Positions 32,383 to 41,806 of a DNA stretch of 60,013 nt are shown here, piece by piece. Within the stretch, counting starts at the first letter, position 1, and each line of letters begins with the position of its first letter. A program made the position numbers and the translations under genes. Origin of the DNA: Streptomyces solincola (GTDB lineage Bacteria; Actinomycetota; Actinomycetes; Streptomycetales; Streptomycetaceae); assembly GCF_002982015.1 (NCBI RefSeq), contig NZ_PVLV01000099.1:1-60013 (forward strand), in the 5' to 3' direction. The notes below the pieces were generated by a model. It was not told the origin of the DNA, made no database searches, and saw only the letters and a program-made list of their open reading frames with translations.

Positions 32383-33120
32383 TCAGATCCCGCAGCTCGG
32401 CGCGGACCAGAAGCGGCCGGCCCGGTGGTCGAGGTGGGTGTGGTCGCCGTGGCCCGGGTAGCCGGGGCCGAGGATGCCGTTGAAGCCGTGGTTGCGGGCG
32501 GTCTGCGCCAGCTTGCACAGCGAGTGCGGCCCGGACCCCAGGTCGGCGGCGTCCCCGTGGAGGTGGCGGCTGCTCGCGGCCCCGCCGACCGCGTCGTTGC
32601 ACGCCTTCGAGCGGAAGCCGCTGGTCACCCGGATCGGCTGGTCGCCCAACGCGTGCCGCAGCGCCTCCAGCTTCCACATGGTGCGCAGGGCGTTGGACTT
32701 GGCGGTGGCCGCGCCGACCGCGCCGCCGGCCCAGGTGGTATTGCAGTCGTTCAGCTCGGCGTAGGCGAAGTGGACCGGCGTGCAGTCGTCGTCCTGGAGG
32801 GCGTAGATCTTCTGGAAGGTGGCCGGTCCGGCGACGCCGTCGGGGCTGAGCCCGTAGGCGGACTGGAAGCGCTTGACCGCCGCGGTGGTGGCCGGCCCGT
32901 AGGCCCCGTCCACGGCGAGCACCCCGCCGCTGCCCGGGTAGCCGGCCACCCGGATCTGGAGCTGGGTGACGTCCGCGCCGCTCGCCCCCTGGGAGAGGGT
33001 GCGCGTCCAGGTGTAGCAGCCGTCGGCGCGCGCCGCGCCGGCGGTGGCGACCACCCCGGCCGCCGTGGCAGCCATGAGCATGACAAAGCTGAGCAGGAAC
33101 CGTACGGACGTGCCGGTCAC
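32383..33120 (-). CDS. Secreted zinc D-Ala-D-Ala carboxypeptidase
   Basis: A 245-aa exported enzyme resembling the S. albus G carboxypeptidase (peptidase M15A). A signal peptide (~1-32, ending GAARADG) is followed by a peptidoglycan-binding domain (~43-105: LAVDGAYGPATTAAVKRFQSAYGL) and an M15 catalytic domain with SRHLHGDAADLG and the terminal HTHLDHR, giving the two zinc-ligand His sets. Six cysteines suggest disulfides. It removes the terminal D-Ala from cell-wall stem peptides. GTG at 33120 is 4-5 bases after GGGAGG. Confidence 0.92.
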   Translation of the reverse strand: MTGTSVRFLLSFVMLMAATAAGVVATAGAARADGCYTWTRTLSQGASGADVTQLQIRVAGYPGSGGVLAVDGAYGPATTAAVKRFQSAYGLSPDGVAGPATFQKIYALQDDDCTPVHFAYAELNDCNTTWAGGAVGAATAKSNALRTMWKLEALRHALGDQPIRVTSGFRSKACNDAVGGAASSRHLHGDAADLGSGPHSLCKLAQTARNHGFNGILGPGYPGHGDHTHLDHRAGRFWSAPSCGI

Positions 33121-33273
33121 AGGACCTCCCGGAGCGGGACAGCGGACGGGACGGGAGCGGGGCCGGGGAGAGCGCCCGCGCGCCGTCCGTCCGAGCCTGG
33201 CGGCCCCCTGCCCCGTACGTCAACGGGGCGCGGGGAAGCGCCAGTCGTCCGCCCCATGGCGCTCGGGCGAACG

Positions 33274-33314
33274 GGACGGCCCGCGCCCTCGTGGGTGAGG
33301 GCCGCGGGCCGTCC
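33274..33314 (-). terminator. Terminator of the deformylase gene
   Basis: A 17-bp stem with one bulged base, starting GGACGGCCCG, with a 6-base loop, 14 bases after the gene stop. Confidence 0.7.
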
Positions 33315-33328
33315 GGGGGCGGGGGCGG

Positions 33329-33970
33329 TCAGTCGTTGGCGACCACCGGGTAGCGCGGGGTGCCCTCCGCCATCTGCCGCAGCGCGTCCTTGCGCTCCCG
33401 CTTGGAGAGGCGGTCGATGTAGAGGTAGCCGTACAGGTGGTCCGTCTCGTGCTGGAGGCAGCGGGCGAAGTAGCCGGTGCCGCGCACCCTGATGGCGTTG
33501 CCCTGAAGGTCCTGGCCGCGCACCACCGCGTAGTCGGGCCGGGCCAGCGAGGCGTAGGCGGTCGGCACCGACAGGCAGCCCTCGTTGGAGTCGTCCAGCG
33601 CCCGCAGCTCGGGGGCCAGCTCCTCCAACACCGGGTTGCACACCACACCGGTGTGCCGCACGCCCTGGTCGTCGGGGCAGTCGTAGACGAAGACCTTCAG
33701 GTCCACGCCGATCTGGTTGGCGGCCAGGCCCACGCCCTCCGCGGTGCGCTGGCTGGCGAACATGTCGTCCACCAGCGCCGCCAGCTCGTCGCCGAAGTCG
33801 GTGACGTCCTTGCACTCCTTGTGCAGCACCGGATTGCCGACGACCGTGATGGGGCGGGAGGTGCCGCGCTCCCGGTGGGCCGCCTCGCGCTCCTCGCAGT
33901 CCTCGGTGTCCACGACGAACCCCTCGTCGTCCACCCGCGCCGCCGCCTGCTGCTCCGCCATGTCCGCCAC
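33329..33970 (-). CDS. def: Peptide deformylase with N-terminal extension
   Basis: A 213-aa peptide deformylase that removes formyl from nascent chains. The three motifs are [10 protein letters not shown] (residues ~79-88), EGCLSV with the metal Cys, and [11 protein letters not shown] with the metal His pair and catalytic Glu. The first ~38 residues are extra and acidic ([15 protein letters not shown]), typical of one Streptomyces PDF subtype. GTG at 33970 follows AGGAAGG; ATG at 33961 is the alternative. As bacteria of this group carry several deformylases, it may be a paralogue. Confidence 0.93.
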   Translation of the reverse strand: MADMAEQQAAARVDDEGFVVDTEDCEEREAAHRERGTSRPITVVGNPVLHKECKDVTDFGDELAALVDDMFASQRTAEGVGLAANQIGVDLKVFVYDCPDDQGVRHTGVVCNPVLEELAPELRALDDSNEGCLSVPTAYASLARPDYAVVRGQDLQGNAIRVRGTGYFARCLQHETDHLYGYLYIDRLSKRERKDALRQMAEGTPRYPVVAND

Positions 33971-34113
33971 TCGCGCCTTCCTGGATCCCGTCCGACCGCA
34001 CCGCCACCGGCGACCGGGACCGGTCCGCGGTGAGCCGTGTGCCCGTACAGCCTAGTCCGTGCCGGCACGCCCCAGCGGGGTGTCCGCCAGGTCCCGCGCC
34101 GCGGCCCGCCGCC

Positions 34114-35094
34114 TCAGCAGACCTCTTCGAGGTCCCGCCACTCGCGGCTGTCCGGGCTGTCGGCGACCCAGCCGTCCAGCAGCCCGCGCACCAGCCCGGG
34201 CGGCGCGGCGATGCCGCACTCCCGCTCCGGCACCCACAGCTCGCCCGGCGAGCGGTGCCCCAGCGGACCGGGGTGCCCCGGCTCGCTGCGGTCGTGCGGG
34301 TCCAGGTGCTCGCCCTCGCCCTCGGCGGCCGGCATGGTCGACTCCGAGCAGGAGCGGCACAGCAGCCGCACCGAGGACGACCAGTCCTCGGCCGCGAAGC
34401 CGGCGTCCGCCGCCAGGCGCTCCAGCGCGTCCCGGTCGGCCTCGGTCGCCGCCTCCAGCAGCACCACCCAGGTCGGCACCGGGGACGGCGCCCACAGCTC
34501 GATCTCGTCGAACACCGGGAAGCTGTGCCCGGCGCCGGTGGTCCGCTCGCCGTGCGGCACGCCGTCGTGCAGCACCACCTCGCCCCAGCGGCGGCCGGAG
34601 GACGGCAGCGGCACCGACAGCACCTCGATCCGGGCCGGGTCCAGCCGCCGGCCCCACACCACCTCGGCCTCGCCCTCCGGCGACAGCCGCACCGCGGCGC
34701 TGCCCAGCTCCATCCCGGCCGGCTCCCCGCCGGTGACCGCCGAGCCCGGCACCTTCAGTCCGTAAGCCTGCCAGGCCCGCCGCGCCAGCGGCCAGTCCTG
34801 GAGCGCGGTGGCGGCGATGCCCACGTTCCACCAGTCGGGGGCCCCGGCCTCCTTGTCCAGCAGGGCGACCGCCCGCAGCCCCGCCGCGCGGGCCTGCTCC
34901 CAGTCGTGCCGGAACTTGTGCAGCAGCGCCAGGTTGAACCACGACTCCGAGAGCCAGGGCTCCAGATCGGCCGCCCGCGTCAGCAGCGCGCCCGCGTCCT
35001 CGTACCGCCCGTCCCCGATCAGCGTGAACGCGCGGTCGGTGGCCTGCCGCCACGAAGCGGAGGGCCGATGCCGTACCTTCCCGAAGATCCTCAC
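34114..35094 (-). CDS. Tetratricopeptide-repeat protein, unknown function
   Basis: A 326-aa soluble protein. Residues ~12-110 form three TPR helix pairs (TDRAFTLIGDGRYEDAGALL, AADLEPWLSESWFNLALLHK, WWNVGIAATALQDWPLARRA). The rest is a mixed domain with LSPEGEAEVVWGRRLDP and, near residue 240, a CRSCSES pair that could bind zinc together with a later Cys. The protein ends in an acidic DLEEVC. GTG at 35094 is chosen: GGCGGGAA precedes it and the first TPR helix starts ~15 residues in. Role not known; it may bind an enzyme or RNA partner through the TPRs. Confidence 0.85.
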   Translation of the reverse strand: MRIFGKVRHRPSASWRQATDRAFTLIGDGRYEDAGALLTRAADLEPWLSESWFNLALLHKFRHDWEQARAAGLRAVALLDKEAGAPDWWNVGIAATALQDWPLARRAWQAYGLKVPGSAVTGGEPAGMELGSAAVRLSPEGEAEVVWGRRLDPARIEVLSVPLPSSGRRWGEVVLHDGVPHGERTTGAGHSFPVFDEIELWAPSPVPTWVVLLEAATEADRDALERLAADAGFAAEDWSSSVRLLCRSCSESTMPAAEGEGEHLDPHDRSEPGHPGPLGHRSPGELWVPERECGIAAPPGLVRGLLDGWVADSPDSREWRDLEEVC

Positions 35095-35258
35095 GATTCC
35101 CGCCTGCCGGTCGCCGAGGGGCTCTGCCCCCGAACACCCTCTTGTTCGCATCCAACCATGCCGAGCAGGACCCCCGCTCATTACCCACTGGTTACCCGCC
35201 CTGCCCCTCCCCACATCCCAGTCCACCCTGAACGTTCCGAGGAAACAATCCGTACACC

Positions 35259-35287
35259 TTGACGAGTTGTTCTGGCCACGCCAATCT
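35259..35287 (+). promoter_or_regulatory. Promoter of the GH64 gene
   Basis: TTGACG (35259-35264), a 17-bp spacer and CAATCT (35282-35287) make a vegetative-type promoter ~80 bp before the gene; the operators begin at its -10. Confidence 0.6.
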
Positions 35288-35309
35288 GAGAGCGCTCTCA
35301 GAGCGCTCT
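35287..35309. promoter_or_regulatory. Tandem LacI-type operators of the GH64 gene
   Basis: TGAGAGCGCTCTCA (35287-35300, perfect 14-bp palindrome) is followed by AGAGCGCTCT (35300-35309, perfect 10 bp). Both share the core GAGCGCTC and have centres 11 bp apart, one helical turn. The core resembles LacI-family sugar operators of Streptomyces such as the CebR box TGGGAGCGCTCCCA. Confidence 0.75.
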
Positions 35310-35372
35310 CGTCTCCCCACGACGCGGGCTCTCCCCCCACGACCTCGTCTGACGACGACGAGGAGGTAACCC

Positions 35373-36602
35373 ATGCCGTCCACCAAGAAGTTGCTCCTGG
35401 CCACCGCCGCGGCGGTGCTGGCCGCGACCGGGCTGACCGCCACCGGGACGTTCGCCGAGCGGGCCGACGCCGCGCAGGAGCCCGGACCGGCCGCCGCCGC
35501 GGCCGTGCCGGCCACCATCCCGATCACCTTCACCAACAACTCCGGCCGCAACCAGCCGGTGTACCTCTACAACCTGGGCACCGACCTGGCCAGCGGCCGC
35601 CAGGGCTGGGCCGACGCGGGCGGGACCTTCCACCCGTGGCCGGCCGGCGGCAACCCGCCCACCCCCGCGCCGGACGCCTCCATCGCCGGGCCCGCGAACG
35701 GCCGCTCGCTCACCCTGCGGCTGCCGAAGTTCTCCGGCCGGGTCTACTTCTCGTACGGGAAGAAGCTGGACTTCCGGCTGACCACCGGCGGCCTGGTGCA
35801 GCCGGCCGTGCAGAACCCCGCCGACCCCAACCGCAACACCCTCTTCAACTGGTCGGAGTACACGCTCAACGACGCCGGGCTGTGGATCAACAGCACCCAG
35901 GTCGACATGTTCTCCGCCCCCTACGCGGTCGGGGTCAAGGGCGGCAACGGCCAGACCCGCACCACCGGGCACCTCAGGCCCGGCGGCTACCGCGGCGTGA
36001 TCGACGCCGTCCGCAACCAGCCGGGCGGCTGGGGCGGGCTGATCCAGAACGGGCCGGACGGCTCGGTGCTGCGGGTGCTCTCCCCCGGGCACGGCGTGGG
36101 CGCCGGCGCGCTCCCGGCCGGCGTGATGGACGACTACATCAATCGCGTGTGGAGCAGGTACGCCGGCTCCACGCTCACCGTGACGCCGTTCTCGAACCAG
36201 CCGAACACCAAGTTCTTCGGCCGGGTCCAGGGCGGGGTGATGAACTTCACCGACGGCTCCGGCCGGGTGGTCACGTCCTTCCAGAAGCCGGACGCGGACA
36301 GCGTGTTCGGCTGCTACAAGAAGCTGGACGCCCCCAACGACCAGGTGCGCGGCCCGATCTCGCGGACCCTGTGCGCGGGCTTCAACCGCTCCACCCTGCT
36401 GGTCAACGCCAACCAGCCGGACACCTCGAACGCGGACTTCTACCGGGACGCGGTGACCAACCACTACGCCAGGGCGATCCACTCCCGGATGGCCGACGGC
36501 AAGGCGTACGCGTTCGCCTTCGACGACGTCGGCGCGCACGAGTCCCTGGTGCACGACGGCAATCCGCAGCAGGCGTACGTCACGCTCGACCCGCTGGACT
36601 GA
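35373..36602 (+). CDS. Secreted GH64 beta-1,3-glucanase
   Basis: A 409-aa exported laminarinase of glycoside hydrolase family 64. A Sec signal peptide (MPSTKKLLLATAAAVLAATG, cleavage near ADAAQ) leads to a thaumatin-like beta-barrel lobe and a mixed domain. LPKFSGRVYFSYGKKLDF, NTLFNWSEYTLNDAGLWINS and FSAPYAVGVKG are characteristic of family 64, with the catalytic Glu and Asp in the middle of the chain. No carbohydrate-binding module follows. AGGAGG lies 7 bases before ATG. The tandem operators imply substrate-inducible expression on fungal cell-wall glucan. Confidence 0.94.
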   Translation: MPSTKKLLLATAAAVLAATGLTATGTFAERADAAQEPGPAAAAAVPATIPITFTNNSGRNQPVYLYNLGTDLASGRQGWADAGGTFHPWPAGGNPPTPAPDASIAGPANGRSLTLRLPKFSGRVYFSYGKKLDFRLTTGGLVQPAVQNPADPNRNTLFNWSEYTLNDAGLWINSTQVDMFSAPYAVGVKGGNGQTRTTGHLRPGGYRGVIDAVRNQPGGWGGLIQNGPDGSVLRVLSPGHGVGAGALPAGVMDDYINRVWSRYAGSTLTVTPFSNQPNTKFFGRVQGGVMNFTDGSGRVVTSFQKPDADSVFGCYKKLDAPNDQVRGPISRTLCAGFNRSTLLVNANQPDTSNADFYRDAVTNHYARAIHSRMADGKAYAFAFDDVGAHESLVHDGNPQQAYVTLDPLD

Positions 36603-36629
36603 CACCGGCCCCGGCCGGCTCGCGAAACG

Positions 36630-36665
36630 GCCCGGCCCACCGCGCGGCGGCGCGGTGGGCCGGGC
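36630..36665. terminator. Bidirectional terminator, GH64 and rsrA
   Basis: A perfect 16-bp stem (GCCCGGCCCACCGCGC) with a 4-base GGCG loop between convergent genes. Confidence 0.85.
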
Positions 36666-36683
36666 TCCCCCGCGACCTGCGGG

Positions 36684-36986
36684 CTACTCCGGTGCGGTGG
36701 TGGGCGAGATGTCGTGTTCCGGCACCGGCTCCCCGGCCCGGATCAGCTCGATCCGCCCCATGACCTTGGAGCGCAGGTCGCTGGGCACGTCGTCATGGCC
36801 GCAGCACCGCTTGACCAGCTTCTTCACGGCCTGCTCCAGGCCGTACTTCTCCAGGCACGGGGAGCACTCCTCGAAGTGGACCTCGAACTTGGTGCAGTCC
36901 CGCTCCGGCATCTCCCGGTCGAGGAACTCGTACAGGTGGTCCAGGATCTCCGAGCAGTCCGTCTCGTGCGGCTCTCCGCAGCTCAT
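36684..36986 (-). CDS. rsrA: Redox-sensing zinc anti-sigma factor RsrA
   Basis: A 100-aa ZAS-family anti-sigma factor that binds SigR until thiol oxidation forms a disulfide and releases zinc. [15 protein letters not shown] carries the signature His-x3-Cys-x2-Cys and Cys11 lies in HETDCSEIL; a CC pair in VKRCCGHDD is also conserved. The first start, ATG at 36986, overlaps the sigR stop by ATGA, so the two are translationally coupled and made in proportion. Cytoplasmic, no membrane segment. Confidence 0.96.
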   Translation of the reverse strand: MSCGEPHETDCSEILDHLYEFLDREMPERDCTKFEVHFEECSPCLEKYGLEQAVKKLVKRCCGHDDVPSDLRSKVMGRIELIRAGEPVPEHDISPTTAPE

Positions 36987-37837
36987 GAGCCCGAGCCCTT
37001 CCGGTCGTCCGACTTCCCGGCGCCGGCGGGCACGAGCCCCCGCTCCCGGGCGTAGTCCTCGAGCATGGTGCGAAGCTGGCGGCGGCCTCGGTGCAGCCGG
37101 GACATCACCGTGCCGATGGGCGTGCCCATGATGTCGGCGATCTCCTTGTAGGCGAAGCCCTCGACGTCCGCGAGGTAGACCGCGATGCGGAACTCCTCGG
37201 GGATGGCCTGGAGGGCCGACTTCACGTCGGAGTCCGGCAGGTGGTCCAGCGCCTGCGACTCGGCGGACCGCAGGCCCGTCGACATGTGCGACTCGGCCCG
37301 GGCCAACTGCCAGTCCTCGATCTCCTCGGCCGCGCTGCGCTGCGGTTCGCGCTGCTTCTTGCGGTACGAGTTGATGAAGGTGTTGGTCAGGATGCGGTAC
37401 AGCCACGCCTTGAGGTTGGTGCCCTCACGGAACTGGTGGAACGACCCGTACGCCTTGGCGTACGTCTCCTGCACCAGGTCCTCGGCGTCGGCCGGGTTGC
37501 GCGTCATGCGCAGAGCCGCCGAGTACATCTGGTCCAGGTACTCCAGGGCGTCCCGCTCGAAGCGCGCGTTGCGCTCGGCCGGGGTCTCCTCGTGGCCGCC
37601 GTGGCCGCCGTCGGCCCCCGTGTCGGTCCCAGTGACCGGACCCACCTCCTCAAGCGGTGCGGTGGCGAGACCCGGTGCGGACCCGCTCGAATCGGAGGAT
37701 AGTCGACCCTGCTGCGACAGTCCCTTCCGATGCGCTCCGCCCCCGGTGCCGCCGGCCGTGGTCCGCGCCGCGGGCAGCACCACCCGGACCGCGTCCGCGG
37801 CGGCCTGCGGGCGGCTCGGGCAGATGGTCGAACCCAT
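36983..37837 (-). CDS. sigR: Thiol-stress ECF sigma factor SigR (long form)
   Basis: An ECF sigma factor that controls thioredoxin and thiol-homeostasis genes under disulfide stress. Region 2 ([45 protein letters not shown]) and region 4 ([41 protein letters not shown]) are intact. The long form starts at ATG 37837 (GGGAG eight bases upstream), giving 284 aa with a ~65-residue basic extension, like the unstable sigma-R-prime of S. coelicolor. A short form would have to use GTG 37645, which is tight against GAGGAG. The autoregulated promoter lies upstream. Confidence 0.94.
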   Translation of the reverse strand: MGSTICPSRPQAAADAVRVVLPAARTTAGGTGGGAHRKGLSQQGRLSSDSSGSAPGLATAPLEEVGPVTGTDTGADGGHGGHEETPAERNARFERDALEYLDQMYSAALRMTRNPADAEDLVQETYAKAYGSFHQFREGTNLKAWLYRILTNTFINSYRKKQREPQRSAAEEIEDWQLARAESHMSTGLRSAESQALDHLPDSDVKSALQAIPEEFRIAVYLADVEGFAYKEIADIMGTPIGTVMSRLHRGRRQLRTMLEDYARERGLVPAGAGKSDDRKGSGS

Positions 37838-37880
37838 GCGTCGGACTCCCTACTCCTGGCGTGTTGCCTGCGAGCGCTTC

Positions 37881-37907
37881 AACAGCGGGAGGCCGCCCGG
37901 CATTCCC
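37881..37907 (-). promoter_or_regulatory. SigR-dependent promoter (sigRp2)
   Basis: On the minus strand GGGAAT (37907-37902), 18 bases, then GTT (37883-37881): a perfect match to the SigR consensus GGGAAT-N18-GTT. A transcript from it starts ~35 bp before ATG 37837 and so includes the long-form start codon, a positive feedback loop. Confidence 0.92.
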
Positions 37908-37917
37908 GTACCGCCTG

Positions 37918-38568
37918 CTACAGGCCGCGCAGCCACGCGGCGGTCCGGCCGGTGATCACCGCCAGCGCCTCGTCCTGGCCGACCGGGGCCCGCTTGGGCA
38001 CCGCGAAGCCGTGGTCGGCGAAGGGCACCTCCACCAGCTCGTGGCCGCCGTCGGGGAACTCCGCGGGCCGCCCGAACGGGTCGGCCGCGCCCTGCACCAC
38101 CAGGACGGGGACGCCGCCGCCCGCGCCGAGCAGCTCCGCGGCGCGGGAGTTCTCCGGGCGGCCCGGCGGGTGCAGCGGGAAGGACAGCGCGAGGACGGCG
38201 TGGGCGCCCAGGTCGTGCGCGGTGCGGCAGGCCACCCGGGCGCCGGCGCTGCGGCCGCCGGCCACCACCGGGCGTCCGGCCGCCCGCAGCGCCGGCCACA
38301 GCTCGCGCCACGCCTCGTCGAGCCGCTTGGGGGCCGGGGCGAGCTTCTTCCCGGCGACCCGCCAGGGCTGCTCCACCAGGGCGACGGTGACCCCGCCGGC
38401 GGGCAGGGCGGCGGCCAGCGCCACCAGGTCGCGCGCCTCGACGCCGCCGCCCGCGCCGTGGCCGAGGGCCAGGACGAGGGCGGCGCCGGGCGACTCGTAC
38501 CAGTGGATGCGGGCGTCCCCGGCACTGGTGGGGACGGTCTCGGTGCGGGGATCGGCGGTAGCGCTCAC
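37918..38568 (-). CDS. Alpha/beta-hydrolase of the KANL3/Tex30 (DLH-like) type
   Basis: A 216-aa hydrolase. The nucleophile elbow reads AGGRSAGARVA near residue 108, with LALGHGAGGGVEA as the oxyanion loop at ~35 and DHGFAVP supplying the catalytic His near 185; the Asp is in QGAADPFG. No signal peptide. The family contains esterases and dienelactone hydrolase-like enzymes; the substrate is unknown. GTG at 38568 is the first start compatible with the fold; an ATG at 38601 is in frame. Its stop is 11 bp from the SigR promoter. Confidence 0.85.
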   Translation of the reverse strand: MSATADPRTETVPTSAGDARIHWYESPGAALVLALGHGAGGGVEARDLVALAAALPAGGVTVALVEQPWRVAGKKLAPAPKRLDEAWRELWPALRAAGRPVVAGGRSAGARVACRTAHDLGAHAVLALSFPLHPPGRPENSRAAELLGAGGGVPVLVVQGAADPFGRPAEFPDGGHELVEVPFADHGFAVPKRAPVGQDEALAVITGRTAAWLRGL

Positions 38569-38614
38569 CGGGCCATCCTGCACCGCGCCGGGGCGGCTCA
38601 CGCGGAGCCGGTGC

Positions 38615-39430
38615 TCAGAACAGGGTCGGCTCCTCCGGAGCGGCTATCTCCTCGACCAGCTCGGGGCCGTTGTTGCGGACGTTGCTGACCGCGGTGGCGA
38701 CCGGGTAGGCCCGCATCAGCCCCTCGAGCGGCGGGGCGAGCAGGTCGCGCAGTCCGTCGCCGCCGGTGCGGGAGGGGTCCAGCCAGGCGTCCCAGCGGTC
38801 GGGGGTGAGCATCAGCGGCATCCGGGGGTGGATGTCGGCGAGCGTGCCGGGGCCCTGGGCCGGGGCGACGCCCAGCGGGCCGGTCTCCGCCTCGGTGGTG
38901 ATCACCGAGCAGGTCACCCACCACGCGTTCGGGTGGTCGTCGGGCAGGGTGCGGTCCCGCCAGAACTCGTACAGCCCGGCGAGCGCCATCACCGATCCGT
39001 CGGCCGGAGTGACGAAGTACGGCTGCTTCCGGGGCCGCTTCTTCCTGCCCTCGGCCTCCAGTTCGCGCTCCTGGGCGCCGGTGACCCACTCGAAGTATCC
39101 GTCGGCCGGCAGCAGGCAGCGGCGCTCGGCGAAGGCCCGCCGGTAGGACGGCTTCTCGTGCACCGTCTCGGCCCGCGCGTTGATCATGCGGGCGGCGCCC
39201 TCGGAGGTCTTGGACCAGGAGGGGACCAGTCCCCACTTCAAGGTGCGGAGCTGGCGGACCGGCCGCTTGTCGTCGGCGCCCTTCACGGGGCGCTCCAGGA
39301 CGGCGTACACCTCCTTGGTCGGCGCCACGTTGTAGTCGGGGGCGAGCGTCTCCTCGGGCTCCCACCGCTCGACCTCGAAGATCCCCGCCAGGTCCTCGGG
39401 CCGCCGGCTCGCCGCGTACCGTCCGCACAT
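38615..39430 (-). CDS. SOS response-associated peptidase (SRAP, YedK/HMCES-type)
   Basis: A 271-aa SRAP protein that forms a covalent link with abasic sites in single-stranded DNA. After Met removal the N-terminal Cys of MCGRYAASRRPEDLA is the crosslinking residue; NARAETVHEKPSYRRAF holds the conserved Glu, and LADIHPRMPLML the active-site His. WGLVPSWSK is also characteristic. It is a single-domain protein of usual length. ATG at 39430 is certain. It ends 46 bp from the hydrolase start and faces away from the M50 gene. Confidence 0.94.
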   Translation of the reverse strand: MCGRYAASRRPEDLAGIFEVERWEPEETLAPDYNVAPTKEVYAVLERPVKGADDKRPVRQLRTLKWGLVPSWSKTSEGAARMINARAETVHEKPSYRRAFAERRCLLPADGYFEWVTGAQERELEAEGRKKRPRKQPYFVTPADGSVMALAGLYEFWRDRTLPDDHPNAWWVTCSVITTEAETGPLGVAPAQGPGTLADIHPRMPLMLTPDRWDAWLDPSRTGGDGLRDLLAPPLEGLMRAYPVATAVSNVRNNGPELVEEIAAPEEPTLF

Positions 39431-39590
39431 CGTCTCGCTCCACCCCTCCGTGTCGTCGCGCCGTCGCGCGCCCTTCGAGCGTACGGGGCCGGGCTTGAGC
39501 CGGTACGCCCGTTCGGGTGAGGGTGTGGTCTCCCGCACCTGTTCCGCGGGGCCGGGAACCCGTCAGGCGCCGCGAGGAGTCGTCCCCTAC

Positions 39591-40340
39591 ATGAGTCCGC
39601 ACACACCGCTTCTTCCGACCGCCGCCCCGGACGGCTTCGACCCCGGGTCGCTGTGGGACCGGCTGTCGGGCCTGCAACCCGCGCCCGACCTGTGGCTGGT
39701 GATCGCCACCGCCGTCCTCGCGCTCGTCGCGGTGGGCCCGTACGCGCTGTGGAGGCTGTCCAGGAACGCGATCACCATCGCCCACGAGGGCGGTCACGGG
39801 CTGGTCGCGGTGGTCACCGGGCGGCGGCTGGACGGCATCCGGCTGCACTCGGACACCAGCGGGCTGACCGTGAGCCGGGGCAAGCCGACCGGCCTGGGCA
39901 TGATCCTCACCGCGGCGGCCGGTTACACCGCGCCCTCGCTGCTGGGCCTGGGCGGGGCCTGGCTGCTGGCCGCGCACCGGATCACCCTGCTGCTGTGGGC
40001 GGCCACCGCGCTGCTGCTGGCGCTCCTGGTGATGGTCCGCAACGCCTACGGGGTGCTCACCGTGGTGCTGACCGGCGGGGCCTTCGTGCTGGTGTCCTGG
40101 CTGACCACGCCGCAGGTGCAGGCGGCGTTCGCGTACGCGGCGGTGTGGTTCCTGCTGCTGGGCGGGGTGCGCCCGGTGTTCGAGCTCCAGGGCCGGCGGC
40201 GGCGCGGCGGCGCCCCGGACTCCGACGCCGACCAGTTGTCCCGGCTGACGCACGTGCCGCCGGCGCTGTGGCTGCTGCTGTTCCACGCGGTGGCGCTGTG
40301 CTCGCTGATCGGCGGCGGGCGCTGGCTGCTGGGTCTGTAG
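39591..40340 (+). CDS. M50 family membrane metalloprotease-like protein
   Basis: A 249-aa integral membrane protein. The zinc motif HEGGH at residues 65-69 (ITIAHEGGHGLVAVVTGR) sits in the first hydrophobic region, and five more membrane segments follow. The family's second zinc ligand (Asp/Asn in the NPDG-like motif) is not evident, but RNAYGVLTVVLTGG near residue 146 could supply it; this matches the M50-like subgroup of unknown targets in actinobacteria. ATG at 39591 has GAGGAG 13 bases away. It is coded between SRAP and aroA. Confidence 0.83.
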   Translation: MSPHTPLLPTAAPDGFDPGSLWDRLSGLQPAPDLWLVIATAVLALVAVGPYALWRLSRNAITIAHEGGHGLVAVVTGRRLDGIRLHSDTSGLTVSRGKPTGLGMILTAAAGYTAPSLLGLGGAWLLAAHRITLLLWAATALLLALLVMVRNAYGVLTVVLTGGAFVLVSWLTTPQVQAAFAYAAVWFLLLGGVRPVFELQGRRRRGGAPDSDADQLSRLTHVPPALWLLLFHAVALCSLIGGGRWLLGL

Positions 40341-40447
40341 GCCGCGCCGCCGGGCCTTTCGGGGGCCGGTCCCGGGGGGCGGTCGGGGGCTTCTCACCCC
40401 TCGGTCCGCGCGCGTCCGCGCCCCGGCCGCCCTACTAGAGTGAGGGC

Positions 40448-41794
40448 ATGACCGCTACCCCCGCCCAGCCTGATCTCTGGACCGCTCCGCGCGCCGGCGG
40501 AGCCGTCGACGCGACCGTCACCGTGCCCGGGTCCAAGTCGGTCACCAACCGCGCCCTGGTGCTGGCCGCCCTCGCCTCCGAGCCGGGCTGGCTGCGCCGG
40601 CCGCTGCGCTCGCGCGACACCCTGCTGATGGCGCAGGCGCTGCGCACCCTGGGCGTCGGCATCGAGGAGGGCGTCGGCCCGGACGGCACCGGCGAGCGCT
40701 GGCGGGTCATCCCGGCGCGGCTGCACGGCCCGGCGGCGGTGGACGTGGGCAACGCCGGCACGGTGATGCGGTTCCTGCCGCCGGTGGCCGCGCTGGCCGA
40801 CGGCGACGTGCGCTTCGACGGGGACCCCCGGTCCTACGAGCGCCCGCTGCACGGGGTGATCGACGCGCTGCGCGCGCTGGGCGCCCGGATCGACGACGGC
40901 GGGCGCGGCGCGCTGCCGCTGACGGTGCACGGCGCCGGGGCGCTGGAGGGCGGTTCGGTGGAGATCGACGCCTCCTCGTCCTCGCAGTTCGTCAGCGCGC
41001 TGCTGCTGTCGGCGCCGCGGTTCAACCAGGGTGTGGAGGTGCGGCACACCGGTTCCCGGCTGCCGTCGATGCCGCACATCCGGATGACGGTGGAGATGCT
41101 GCGGGCGGTCGGCGCGCAGGTGGACGAGCCGGAGACGGGCGGCGAGCCGGACGTGTGGCGGGTCTCCCCCTCCGCGCTGCTGGGCCGCGACCTCACCGTG
41201 GAGCCGGACCTGTCCAACGCGCAGCCGTTCCTGGCGGCGGCGCTGGTGACCGGCGGCCGGGTGGTCGTCCCGGACTGGCCGCAGCGCACCACCCAGCCGG
41301 GTGACGCGCTGCGGGAGATCTTCACCGCGATGGGCGGCTCCTGCGAACTGACCGAGCAGGGCCTGGTGTTCTCCGGCACCGGCGTGGTCCACGGCATCGA
41401 CGTGGACCTCGGCGAGGTCGGCGAGCTGACCCCGGGCATCGCCGCGGTGGCGGCGCTGGCGGACTCGCCGTCGGTGCTGCGCGGCGTCGCGCACCTGCGG
41501 CTGCACGAGACGGACCGGCTGGCCGCGCTCACCAAGGAGATCAACGGCCTGGGCGGCGACGTCACGGAGACCGCCGACGGCCTGGAGATCCGGCCGCGGC
41601 CGCTGCGCGGCGGGGTGTTCCACACCTACGACGACCACCGGATGGCGACCGCCGGCGCGGTGATCGGCCTGGCGGTGCCGGGCGTGGAGATCGAGAACGT
41701 GGCGACGACCGCGAAGACCCTGCCGGACTTCCCGGCGATGTGGACCGGGATGCTCGGCCTCGAGACCGCGGGGGCGGCGGACCGGAATGCGTAG
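40448..41794 (+). CDS. aroA: 3-phosphoshikimate 1-carboxyvinyltransferase (EPSP synthase)
   Basis: EPSP synthase, 448 aa, sixth step of the shikimate pathway. [19 protein letters not shown] carries the shikimate-binding Lys, [17 protein letters not shown] the PEP region, and [14 protein letters not shown] and [17 protein letters not shown] further conserved loops; [14 protein letters not shown] closes the domain. TAGAGT ends six bases before the ATG and no ribosome site is present, so translation is probably leaderless. The next gene (rsgA) begins 12 bp after the stop on the same strand. Confidence 0.96.
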   Translation: MTATPAQPDLWTAPRAGGAVDATVTVPGSKSVTNRALVLAALASEPGWLRRPLRSRDTLLMAQALRTLGVGIEEGVGPDGTGERWRVIPARLHGPAAVDVGNAGTVMRFLPPVAALADGDVRFDGDPRSYERPLHGVIDALRALGARIDDGGRGALPLTVHGAGALEGGSVEIDASSSSQFVSALLLSAPRFNQGVEVRHTGSRLPSMPHIRMTVEMLRAVGAQVDEPETGGEPDVWRVSPSALLGRDLTVEPDLSNAQPFLAAALVTGGRVVVPDWPQRTTQPGDALREIFTAMGGSCELTEQGLVFSGTGVVHGIDVDLGEVGELTPGIAAVAALADSPSVLRGVAHLRLHETDRLAALTKEINGLGGDVTETADGLEIRPRPLRGGVFHTYDDHRMATAGAVIGLAVPGVEIENVATTAKTLPDFPAMWTGMLGLETAGAADRNA

Positions 41795-41806
41795 GTCCTG
41801 AAGCAC

